A stretch of DNA of 64,000 nucleotides, taken from the NCBI GenBank assembly GCA_041746735.1, contig JBGTGP010000024.1:58694-122693 (forward strand), written 5' to 3'. The notes under the pieces are model-generated. The model had not been told where the DNA came from, did not search any database, and was given only the letters and a program-made list of their open reading frames with translations. Below, piece after piece: positions 17,178-25,008 of this stretch (positions are counted from its first letter, which is position 1; the number at the start of each line of letters is the position of its first letter). The translations under genes and the position numbers were made by a program. The stretch comes from Opimibacter sp041746735 (GTDB lineage: Bacteria > Bacteroidota > Bacteroidia > Chitinophagales > Saprospiraceae).

Positions 17178-17276
17178 GTTGCAGGAGCAAACTCCTGCAA
17201 CAGCAATTTGATGTTGTTAGAGTTTGCTCCAACAATCGGGGCATGATTTGCTGTTGTTATAGTTTGCTCCAACAAC
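17178..17276. repeat. Three consecutive REP-like palindromic units
   Basis: Three stem-loops spaced about 40 bp apart follow the amidohydrolase stop. Unit 1 (17178-17201) is a perfect 10-bp stem GTTGCAGGAG/CTCCTGCAAC with loop CAAA. Unit 2 (17213-17236) and unit 3 (17253-17276) are GTTGTT(A)(G/T)AG/CTCCAACAA(T/C) with loop TTTG, i.e. the same palindrome in inverted orientation with one or two mismatches. The alternating orientation resembles bacterial REP/BIME elements. The rest of 17171-17473 holds only the promoter of the next gene. Confidence 0.6.
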
Positions 17277-17377
17277 CGGAGAGATGAATAATTACGTTCT
17301 GAGAATATCAAATAAACCTATTTTCTCACGACTTGCCCGCCGCATAATATTTTTAAGGGGATTAATTTAATTGGCAC

Positions 17378-17385
17378 TACCTTTG
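17378..17385 (+). promoter_or_regulatory. TAnnTTTG -7 box for the H1-like gene
   Basis: TACCTTTG is an exact match. It leaves a leader of roughly 85 nt before ATG 17474, longer than for most genes here. Confidence 0.6.
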
Positions 17386-17473
17386 CTGGGAATTTGGATT
17401 GAAGATTTTATTTTCAATTCCGGTTTGAAGTACATTCACATTTAACTAATTTATTTACCTAATTAAACGTATC

Positions 17474-17935
17474 ATGATGAATGATCCTGAATTGAAGGCC
17501 ATGTCAGACGTGTTTGACGCACTGAAAGGTCTTGATGCTGACACCCGTAAGCGCGTAGCGGACTGGGTGCTCAACAAATTAAGCTCTGGTGGTGGTGCTA
17601 CTGCTACCGGCGCAAAACGCGGTCGCAAGCCCGGCAGAAAGAAAGGCCGTAAGGCTGCTGTCAAAGCAACCGGCGCCAAACGTGGCCGCAAACCCGGCGC
17701 TAAAAAAGCTGGTGCCAAGCGTGGCCCGAAGCCAGGCGCTAAGAAAGCTGCTGCCAAAGCTACTGGTGCCAAGCGTGGCCCGAAACCCGGCGCTAAGAAA
17801 ACTGCTGCTAAGAAAACCAGCAAACCAGGCAGACCTCCTGTTTCAGGTAAGAAAGTTGCTAGAAAAGCAGTAGCTAAGAAAGCTTCAGGAAGAGGCCCTG
17901 GAAGGCCACCTAAAGTTACTCCTCCTGCAGTTTAA
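17474..17935 (+). CDS. Histone-H1-like / AT-hook basic DNA-binding protein
   Basis: A 153-residue protein with an acidic-to-neutral N-terminal helix domain (residues ~1-38: ELKAMSDVFDALKGLDADTRKRVADWVLNKL). It is followed by a ~110-residue Lys/Ala/Pro/Gly tail. The tail repeats ATGAKRGRKPG and GAKRGPKPGAKK and carries several AT-hook-like cores (RGRKPG, KPGRPP, GPGRPPK). Such proteins bind the DNA minor groove and compact the chromosome, comparable to eukaryotic H1 tails and bacterial Hc1/AlgP-like proteins. The repeats are also recognisable at DNA level (GGCGCTAAGAAA-type units), so length may vary between strains. It has its own promoter and a strong terminator. A nucleoid role is inferred from composition. 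Confidence 0.8.
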   Translation: MMNDPELKAMSDVFDALKGLDADTRKRVADWVLNKLSSGGGATATGAKRGRKPGRKKGRKAAVKATGAKRGRKPGAKKAGAKRGPKPGAKKAAAKATGAKRGPKPGAKKTAAKKTSKPGRPPVSGKKVARKAVAKKASGRGPGRPPKVTPPAV

Positions 17936-17956
17936 TCTGGAAGAAGTCCAAACGAT

Positions 17957-17984
17957 AAAGCCTGATGAGTGATCATCAGGCTTT
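17957..17984 (+). terminator. Intrinsic terminator of the H1-like gene
   Basis: AAAGCCTGATGA-GTGA-TCATCAGGCTTT is a perfect 12-bp stem with a 4-nt loop, followed by TTTATT. It is 22 bp after the stop codon and could also serve the convergent gene that ends at 18046. Confidence 0.85.
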
Positions 17985-18045
17985 TTTATTTCCTGTCAAG
18001 TATCAACGATGAGCGTCAAACACTTGACATATATCGTATGCTACG

Positions 18046-20946
18046 TTACATCACGACCAATTTAAAGGGCACCACTTGATCCTGTGATCTCAGCATGACG
18101 ATGTAAACACCACTGGACAATCCCTGAGATGACAAATCCCACTGTCCGTTGCCTGATGCAATCTGGCGCATGGCTAACTGCTGACCGGCAGAGCTCAGCA
18201 ACGTCAACGTGCCACTGGTGTGCCACTCCAATCCATTCCATTGCACCAGCGCATTGCCATTTGAAGGATTTGGCCGTATGGTGATATAAGCTGCCCAATT
18301 GGTCGTCGTCGTTGATACAATGCCCAACACTATAGGTTCCTGAAGCGCAAGTACACAACCTTTGGCATCTACAATCGTATACGTATATGAACCGACAGGA
18401 AGTCCTGAAATATCAGTTCCTGTCATACCATTATTCCAGGTTACTGCATATGGCGCTGTTCCACCGGATACTTCAATGCTAATACTACCATCAGAGTGGC
18501 CGGCACCGGAAGGATCTACAACATTGATATGTTCTGCTGCAAGTATTTCCGGTTCGGTGATTTCAACTTCTACGGTATACAGGCAGCCATTTTGATCCGT
18601 GATGGTACAGCCATATTCCCCGGCAGCCAATTCGTCAATGGTATTGGAATCAGTATGTCCGGTACTCCATAAATAGGTATAGGGCTGAATTCCTCCCGTG
18701 AGCTCTATGGAGGCTGAACCATTCGATTCACCAAAGCAAACATTGTCGATGATGGTGACACTTTCCAGAACGACAAGTTCAGGCTGAATCACAACAAACT
18801 CATCAATGAAAATATTGCCTTCATCATCCGATATGACGAGCTGATATACACCGGCTGGCAGATCTGCAATCGATGGAGTATCATAGGTGGAGCCATCAGG
18901 TGCAGTCCAGGAATACGTGTAATTGCCTGAACCTCCATTGACCATTATCGAAATACTGCCGTTTTGTTCACCAAAGCATACGACATGATGTATTTCTGCC
19001 AGTACAGTGAGGACGCTTCCTGAGGTCGTCACTTCGACTTGCTGACAGGTCTGACTTGTGCCGCAGCCGTTTTCCACACTCAGACATACTTCATATATAC
19101 CAGCTTCAGCAAAGGTATGTACAGCATTCGGCTCTGCGGAAGAACTACCGTCTCCAAAGGACCACATCCATCCGCTCAGATTACTGCCGGTAGAGGTACT
19201 GGTCACAGCCAGGGTAAGTCCACCGCTGGTGTAGTGGTAGGAGGCTTCGGCAGGATCAAAGTTATTTACAATGGTCACGGTATCCGTATTCGTGCATTGT
19301 GTGGAAGGATCCATGACCAGGAGTATATATTGCCCAGGGGCATCTACCAAAGGTGTATACGTATCTCCACCGGAAACGATGTTTCCATTCAGGGTTGTCC
19401 ATGATACTGTATTTCCTGCGTCTCCGGTACCCTGCAATGTCAGGTTCTGATTTTCACAACTGATAGGAGCGTCTTCACCAGCATGAACTGAAGGTGGGAC
19501 GATGTCGGCAGTGACGGCAATAGAATTTTCGACATAACATCCTGTGGTCAAATCAAACACGGCTAACGTGTACTGGCCTGCCTGATCTACTAAGACGTCC
19601 TGAAAGTTATTAGGACCTACAATATTTCCATCAACAGTTGTCCACTCAAATGAATAGTCGGCGCTTCCACCATTGACATATCCGATGATCGTTGTGGTGG
19701 GTTGTGCACAGGATATCTGCGGGTTGGAGGAAAAATAAACGTCATGTTCAGGTACATATTCTATTCCAACAGTTTCACTCCAGATACAACCGTTATTGTC
19801 TTCTACAAAAACCTGAACATTTCCCGCGGCAAGGTCATAGATTGAAAATCCGATTACCGTACCACTACTGGCAGATACCGAGTAACCGCCTACCCCACCT
19901 GCGATATCGAGTTGAATGACACCATTGACCTGATCGCAATATTCGGCTGTTGCTTCCGGATCAGCTGTCAAGGCTGGAGGTTGTGTAACTGTGAAGGCAC
20001 CGGAATACGTACAACCATTTCCATCTGTTGCCTGTAATGAATAGCCTCCCGCAGAAACGTTTGTCAGGTTTTGACTCTGGGAGCCATTACTCCAACTGTA
20101 TGACATGGGCGGTACACCATACTGAAGGGTCACCTCAACACCACCGGTAGAGGAACCATTGCAGAGGACAGGATTGATTTGGCTTTCAGCCAGGGTAATG
20201 GGTTGAGATGCACCTGTAATAACGATATCTGAGACTTCAACGGTGCGGCCATTTGCTTCCGTTATGGTGGCGGAGTAGGTGCCGGCCCCCACATTATTCA
20301 ATACGGGACCGGTTTGCCCGTTGTTCCAGCTATAGGTAATCGGGTTGACACCACCGGAAGAAAGAATCGTAGCGGATCCGTCGCCGTAACAAATGGCTTC
20401 TTCAATGTTGGAGACTTCACCACTCAATGCACAACTCTGTAAGAATTCTGCCCATCTCCAGGCCGGAACTTGTCCGAGTTCATAAATTTTCCTGTCCTGA
20501 CATACGGCATAGAGCGTTGGGTAATACGCAATCTGGTAATCATTATCTGTATTCTCTCCCCACTGGAGGTCAATGATCGGAAAGGGTATTGCAGCTACCC
20601 AATTGCCCTGAGATGAGGACGTCTGACCCAGGAGGTCCGCCATGCCGGTATTCTGATCCGCTTCAATGTAAAATACCTGAGCTTCATTGCTCCCGTTCGG
20701 TCCGTGCTCATTCCAAAAGGTTTCCAGAGCTCCGGTTTGCAGATAATTCCAGCACGGACCACACCATGTGGCCGAAAACTTGAGGACAACCATCTTGCCC
20801 TGATCCAGTAGACTGTACAGGTTGTGGCTATTCCCATAAATGTCATTATGTGTCCAATCCGGTGCTATAGAGCCGTCCGGTAATTGGGCCTGGAGTGATC
20901 CGGCTAACAGCCAGCTGCATAGAAATAGAAGTAAAGAATGCTTCAT
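18046..20946 (-). CDS. T9SS-sorted protein with thioredoxin-like domain, SprB-like repeats and PKD domain
   Basis: A 966-residue multidomain exoprotein. A signal peptide (residues 1-20) precedes a TlpA/AhpC-like thioredoxin fold at ~22-170 with the redox motif WCGPC (Cys62 and Cys65) in VLKFSATWCGPCWNY. Then come at least five SprB-like repeats, each with the pattern YSWSNG...L..G.Y...V.D..GC, for example ITYSWNNGQTGPVLNNVGAG and YTYLWSTGHTDSNTID. A PKD-like segment (SGWMWSFGDGSSSAEPNAVHTFAEAG) lies around residues 590-640. The C-terminus is a T9SS sorting domain (IRPNPSNGNALVQW, LSSGVYIVML). It should be anchored at or released from the cell surface. The thioredoxin domain at the front of an adhesin-like array is unusual. 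Confidence 0.82.
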   Translation of the reverse strand: MKHSLLLFLCSWLLAGSLQAQLPDGSIAPDWTHNDIYGNSHNLYSLLDQGKMVVLKFSATWCGPCWNYLQTGALETFWNEHGPNGSNEAQVFYIEADQNTGMADLLGQTSSSQGNWVAAIPFPIIDLQWGENTDNDYQIAYYPTLYAVCQDRKIYELGQVPAWRWAEFLQSCALSGEVSNIEEAICYGDGSATILSSGGVNPITYSWNNGQTGPVLNNVGAGTYSATITEANGRTVEVSDIVITGASQPITLAESQINPVLCNGSSTGGVEVTLQYGVPPMSYSWSNGSQSQNLTNVSAGGYSLQATDGNGCTYSGAFTVTQPPALTADPEATAEYCDQVNGVIQLDIAGGVGGYSVSASSGTVIGFSIYDLAAGNVQVFVEDNNGCIWSETVGIEYVPEHDVYFSSNPQISCAQPTTTIIGYVNGGSADYSFEWTTVDGNIVGPNNFQDVLVDQAGQYTLAVFDLTTGCYVENSIAVTADIVPPSVHAGEDAPISCENQNLTLQGTGDAGNTVSWTTLNGNIVSGGDTYTPLVDAPGQYILLVMDPSTQCTNTDTVTIVNNFDPAEASYHYTSGGLTLAVTSTSTGSNLSGWMWSFGDGSSSAEPNAVHTFAEAGIYEVCLSVENGCGTSQTCQQVEVTTSGSVLTVLAEIHHVVCFGEQNGSISIMVNGGSGNYTYSWTAPDGSTYDTPSIADLPAGVYQLVISDDEGNIFIDEFVVIQPELVVLESVTIIDNVCFGESNGSASIELTGGIQPYTYLWSTGHTDSNTIDELAAGEYGCTITDQNGCLYTVEVEITEPEILAAEHINVVDPSGAGHSDGSISIEVSGGTAPYAVTWNNGMTGTDISGLPVGSYTYTIVDAKGCVLALQEPIVLGIVSTTTTNWAAYITIRPNPSNGNALVQWNGLEWHTSGTLTLLSSAGQQLAMRQIASGNGQWDLSSQGLSSGVYIVMLRSQDQVVPFKLVVM

Positions 20947-21066
20947 CAGTTGTGTTGTTTTGATGTCTAAAAATATAAATAATTGTTAATACCTTGAAAT
21001 TAATCTTTACCCAAAACTTTAAACTGGTTACATTGTATTTTCTGGATGGCCATATACTTCGAATGA

Positions 21067-23544
21067 ATGCTTAGAATCCTTGTTTTTTTTCTCCTTCTTA
21101 TCCCTATTTTCGGACTTGCACAACGCCCTCAGGGCGCCGGGACAACTTCACAGGGAATCACCGGCTCTGTTTCCGGACGCCTGATCGATAGTCTCACACG
21201 CCAACCTGCCGAATATGTGGCCATTGGTGTTCTTGATGCTGCCACCGGTAACGTTGTCAACGGAGCATTGTCTGATAGCAAAGGTGCATTTCGGATTACA
21301 GGCCTTTCACCGGGTACTTATAAATTGCAGGTCAGCTTTATTGGTTTTACCACACAGGATGTACTGGGTATCGTGATTACCCCGGCACAACCGGATTATG
21401 ACGCCGGGACAATTATACTGAGTCCTGAAAGCCAGCTACTGGAGGAGATCCGGGTGGTCGGTGAAGCAGCCTTAATCGAAGCCCGACCTGATAAGATTGT
21501 ATATAATGCCGAACGTGATGTCACATCCAGAGGGGGTGATGCAGCCGATGTACTTCGAAAAGTACCCTTGCTCAGCGTCGATTTTGATGGTAATGTCTCG
21601 CTTCGCGGATCCGAAAATGTACAAGTCCTGATCAATGGCAGACCTTCGGCTATGTTCAAAACCAATATCGCCGATGCGTTACGTATGTTGCCGGCTGATC
21701 AGATCCAATCCGTAGAAGTGATCACAGCCCCTTCGGCCCGGTTTGATGGAGAAGGCACCGCCGGCATTATTAATATCATCACCAAGAAAAAGAATATTGA
21801 AGGATTGGCAGGCTCGGTAGACCTGACAGGAGGTACTCGGGTCAATCGCGGCAATGCCAGCGTCAACTACGGTAAGGGAAGATTTGGTCTCAATGCCTCC
21901 GGCGGAGGTCACTACAGTTGGCCACAGACCGGCCGAACTTCTTTCCGGCGCGAAGAATTGAGTCAACTGGCACCCGGGTTATTACTTCAGGACGGAACCA
22001 ACAGGTCCTCCCGCCTGGGTTTCCGTTCGCAGTTGGGAATGGAATATAATTTTAATGCCTACAACACGCTCAATGCCTCGGTGAGTTACAGAGGTTTTGA
22101 TGTCCGAACCAACAATCAGGTATCGTCAAACTACATGGTATCGAATGCCATGGTGGATAGTTATCTGCGGAAGATTGATGGCACATCTGTCAGAGGTGGT
22201 CTGGATCTGGGACTCGATTTCAGGCGCACAATGAAAAAGAAAGACCAGGAATGGTCAGCCGCTGTGGAAGTGGAAATCGACGATAACCGTTCAGAATCCG
22301 ATCTGGATTTTCTTTATTCGTTTCCCGCCGGCCAACCTGATCGAAGTGAGACCAATAATAATATCGGGGACAATCTCGAGTTCACCTTCCAGACCGATTA
22401 TACGCATCCGTTTAATGAACGGCTTAAACTTGAAACCGGACTCAAAGGCACACTGCGCCGCATTACGAGTGATTTCAATTTCTCTAGTTTTAATTTTGAG
22501 AACAATCAATGGTTGACCGACCCTAACCGTACAGATATATTCTACTATGATCAGAACGTGTATGCGGGATATGCATCCGCCAATTGGAAAATGGGTAAAA
22601 GGTTGAACCTGATCAGTGGTGCCAGGATCGAAGTCACGGAATTGAGTGGTGATTTTGAACAGTTCGTCAGCCCGTTTTCCAATACCTATACCAACCTGCT
22701 GCCCAGCGTTACACTATCAAGTAAGGTCGGGGAATTCAATCAGGTGCGGATTAGCTATAATCAGCGGATACAGCGTCCCAATCAACGTCATATCAATCCC
22801 TTTATTGACATTAGCGACAACCGGGATATCTCTTTTGGCAACCCTACCCTGGCGCCTGAACTGGTGCATCAAGTTGAATTGGGTACCAATGTCTTTATCA
22901 AAGGCAATATGCTGAATGTTTCCTTGTTTGGCCGGCGAATAGAAGATTTGATTGAAAGCCTGGTCCGGGTCAGTGAAGAAGGTATTTCTGAAACTACATT
23001 TTCCAATTTTGGGAAACGCTCATCCCTGGGAGTGAATGTTTTTGCTTCGGTCAATATCGGGAGTAAGCTTTCGCTTCGTGGCGGTTTCGATGTAAACGCC
23101 TGGGAAGCATCCGGCCTATTCCTGGGTCAGCAACTTGCTAATACCGGATATGACTATAACGGCCGGCTCAATATGACATGGAGCCTGAGTGAAACACTCA
23201 AAGTCGAAGGGTTTGGATTTTTCCGTTCCCCCACATTTACCGTGCAAGGCCGAAATCCCAACTGGTCGATGATGAGTTTTGGTATCAAAAAAGAACTGCT
23301 GAATAAACGACTTACGCTGGGACTCAATTTCACCGAACCCTTCCGGGAGAACATGATATTCGTTCGGGAAATCACTGGAACTGGATTCTATCAGTATAGT
23401 CGTACCGCCAGACCCATCAGGTCATTTGGTATCAATGCAGGGTACCGATTTGGCAAACTGGATGTAAAAGAAAGAAGCGGAAAAAAACGCGGTGGAACCA
23501 ATGATGTCAAGGACGATGACCGGGGCAGTGAAGGCCAGTTCTAA
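21067..23544 (+). CDS. TonB-dependent receptor-like outer-membrane beta-barrel protein
   Basis: An 825-residue outer-membrane protein. Signal peptide at residues 1-18 (cleavage after LAQ). A carboxypeptidase-regulatory-like beta-sandwich lies at ~30-115 (GSVSGRLIDSLTRQPAEYVAIGV, GAFRITGLSPGTYKLQVSFIGF). A plug domain lies at ~125-240 (DVLRKVPLLSVDFDGNVSLRGSENVQVLINGRPS, GEGTAGIINIITKK). A C-terminal barrel of the OMP_b-brl family completes it. No clear TonB box was read. The arrangement fits the receptor group often found without a SusD partner, and no susD is adjacent. The tail is charged (KKRGGTNDVKDDDRGSEGQF). The ligand is unknown. The gene is divergent from the large T9SS gene with 120 bp between. 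Confidence 0.85.
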   Translation: MLRILVFFLLLIPIFGLAQRPQGAGTTSQGITGSVSGRLIDSLTRQPAEYVAIGVLDAATGNVVNGALSDSKGAFRITGLSPGTYKLQVSFIGFTTQDVLGIVITPAQPDYDAGTIILSPESQLLEEIRVVGEAALIEARPDKIVYNAERDVTSRGGDAADVLRKVPLLSVDFDGNVSLRGSENVQVLINGRPSAMFKTNIADALRMLPADQIQSVEVITAPSARFDGEGTAGIINIITKKKNIEGLAGSVDLTGGTRVNRGNASVNYGKGRFGLNASGGGHYSWPQTGRTSFRREELSQLAPGLLLQDGTNRSSRLGFRSQLGMEYNFNAYNTLNASVSYRGFDVRTNNQVSSNYMVSNAMVDSYLRKIDGTSVRGGLDLGLDFRRTMKKKDQEWSAAVEVEIDDNRSESDLDFLYSFPAGQPDRSETNNNIGDNLEFTFQTDYTHPFNERLKLETGLKGTLRRITSDFNFSSFNFENNQWLTDPNRTDIFYYDQNVYAGYASANWKMGKRLNLISGARIEVTELSGDFEQFVSPFSNTYTNLLPSVTLSSKVGEFNQVRISYNQRIQRPNQRHINPFIDISDNRDISFGNPTLAPELVHQVELGTNVFIKGNMLNVSLFGRRIEDLIESLVRVSEEGISETTFSNFGKRSSLGVNVFASVNIGSKLSLRGGFDVNAWEASGLFLGQQLANTGYDYNGRLNMTWSLSETLKVEGFGFFRSPTFTVQGRNPNWSMMSFGIKKELLNKRLTLGLNFTEPFRENMIFVREITGTGFYQYSRTARPIRSFGINAGYRFGKLDVKERSGKKRGGTNDVKDDDRGSEGQF

Positions 23545-23691
23545 GTTATAACCATATAATTTTTTACCTGAAAGTAATGGTGTAAGGGTCAGTTACAAGA
23601 GAAATGGTATAGCTACTCACCATTTCAATTCCATGACATCTATAGAGTGGAATTTTAAAGTATCTTGGACAGTCTAAAATACTTGATTCGC

Positions 23692-24482
23692 ATGCAACCG
23701 GTTCCTGACTCATCGATGTCGCTTCCGCCAACTTCGGTGTATGCTGATCCGGGTCGTGTCCCGGAATTAGCACTTCCTGGAAATCATACCCTTGCCTGTC
23801 CGGAATGTGGGCATCAGGTGCAGGGTCAGAATCTTGACATAGAGAACGTACTATAGCGAGTTGCCATCACTGTCATCATATTTTCGGATTTTCGCATAAC
23901 AGCAGCACAGGAATGTTGCAGCCAGAATTGCTTGTGCCTGAAGGCGTGGAAGTGTTGAAGCTCAAAGCAGAGCTTGATATTCGCTTGAATTGGCGTAGGA
24001 CCGCCAGTAAAGAAGGCCGTAAATTTCTATTGGTCTTTACCACCATCTGGAATTTGTTCCTCCTTCCTTTTGTATTTATCTCTTTCGTCAGTGGTAACTT
24101 AAGTATACTGCTCTTTCTGTCCCTTCATCTGGCTGTTGGAGTCGGGTTGCTGTGGTATATGGCGGCTTCTATGCTGAATTCTTCTTCTCTGACTGTGACA
24201 CCACGCAGGTTTAAGGTCCGGTCATATCCAGTGCCCATTCCGGTTTTTAAAAGCCGTGACCTGGATACCGGAGAAATTCAACAGCTCTATGTGTCCCGTT
24301 ACACCAATAGCAAGACCAATGGCGTGCCCAATTATGCGTACGCCCTTTATGCAGTCAAGACCGATGGGACCAAATTGCAACTTCTGAGAGGCATGAACCG
24401 GGAAACACAACGGTATGTGGAAAAGGAAATTGAGAATTTCCTGGGGATTAAAAATAGGCCAGTCAAGGAAGAGGCTGATTGA
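23692..24482 (+). pseudogene. Zinc-ribbon membrane protein broken by a 1-nt frameshift
   Basis: Two open frames together make one protein. The first (from ATG 23692, or 23665 with nine extra codons) ends CPECGHQVQGQNLDIENVL and stops at 23854-23856. The other frame picks up immediately as IASCHHCHHIFGF (Cys codons near 23862) and runs to 24482 with two hydrophobic segments (~23 residues each) and a basic, folded C-terminal half. Joining them gives a four-Cys zinc ribbon (CPEC...CHHC), two TM helices and a cytoplasmic-type tail, a layout known in Bacteroidota. The junction lies in about 23840-23855 and is fixed by adding one base. It may be a real mutation, a sequencing error or, less likely, programmed frameshifting. 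The ATG at 23913 would give only the membrane part. Confidence 0.7.
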
Positions 24483-24554
24483 TGCTGAATGGACTATAGT
24501 ATGTTGCAAATCAATTAGATATAAGCTGTTCCAAGGTTCAGTAACGGGCAAAAA

Positions 24555-24590
24555 AAAGCTGGGTGATTCACGTTAGAACTCCCCAGCTTT
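24555..24590 (-). terminator. Intrinsic terminator, minus strand
   Basis: On the minus strand AAAGCTGGG and CCCAGCTTT form a 9-bp stem with an 18-nt loop, followed by eight T residues (24557-24550). It ends the minus-strand unit coming from the MbnH/MbnP genes or from the mini-unit itself. Confidence 0.7.
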
Positions 24591-24593
24591 ACA

Positions 24594-24616
24594 AATTATA
24601 ATCCCATGAACATATC
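24594..24616 (-). repeat. 23-bp direct repeat, copy 1 (mini-unit B)
   Basis: Identical over 23 bp to 24705-24727, 111 bp away. On the minus strand it encodes the end of a short frame, DMFMGL-stop, just before the terminator at 24555-24590. In this copy a TAG codon interrupts the frame two codons before the shared ATG. Confidence 0.6.
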
Positions 24617-24664
24617 CTAGTTTGTATTTAGATCTCCGGCATTTTCTGATCTTCCTTTTAAAGA

Positions 24665-24699
24665 GGATAGAAAGGCTGCCAGACGGCAACCTTCTATCC
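24665..24699 (-). repeat. Imperfect hairpin between the two mini-units
   Basis: GGATAGAA pairs with TTCTATCC, extended after a bulged A by GG/CC and, past one mismatch, by TGCC/GGCA, with a 4-nt loop. It occupies the place behind mini-unit A that the intrinsic terminator takes behind mini-unit B, but its T-tract (TCTTT) is weak. It may be an attenuator. Confidence 0.45.
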
Positions 24700-24704
24700 G
24701 TCAG

Positions 24705-24727
24705 AATTATAATCCCATGAACATATC
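24705..24727 (-). repeat. 23-bp direct repeat, copy 2 (mini-unit A)
   Basis: Second copy of the 23-bp repeat. On the minus strand it ends an open frame of about 24 codons (TTG at about 24784 as the only possible start) whose last residues are KPVSNLDMFMGL. No ATG start or ribosome site is evident, so coding is uncertain. Confidence 0.5.
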
Positions 24728-25008
24728 TAAATTCGATACCGGTTTTTCCCGGATCTCTCTAATCTCTTTCGATTGATGATACAATTATCAGGAGATTGAC
24801 AGGGCTATACAAGTACAAAAAAACGCAATTGTTACACCCTTCATAAGCACATTAGTAATTTTAATATTATATAAATAGCTGTTAAACAGTTGAATAATAT
24901 TAATATCATTAATATGTAGTCTTATTTTGTGAGCAAAAAAAATAAAAGTGACCCTAATCGTGATGAAAAAAATTTGGAATTAAGATCAAAAAAACCTTCA
25001 AAAGGTGG

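Larger units (their letters stand above)
24483..25008. other. 526-bp non-coding stretch with duplicated mini-unit
   Basis: No conventional gene was found. The left half holds a minus-strand terminator, two copies of a 23-bp direct repeat and an imperfect hairpin (listed separately). The right half (about 24800-25008) is AT-rich, with A-runs and no recognised signal, and leads to the 3' end of the MbnH-type gene. Confidence 0.6.

Noticed and set aside
17171..17280. CRISPR array as an explanation for the ~40-bp repeats
   Set aside because: Only three units, in mixed orientation, each palindromic, with no cas genes nearby.
17589..17873. Alternative-frame open frames in the H1-like gene
   Set aside because: They arise from the repetitive GC-rich Lys/Ala/Pro codons of the true frame, which has the folded head, promoter and terminator.
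23544..23570. TTATA-ACCA-TATAA followed by T-run after the TonB-type receptor
   Set aside because: The stem is five A/T pairs only; too weak to call a terminator.
24717..24776. Plus-strand 18-codon frame starting in the 23-bp repeat (MNISKFDTGF...)
   Set aside because: The other repeat copy stops after four codons in this frame and the adjacent terminator faces the minus strand, so the minus-strand reading is preferred.
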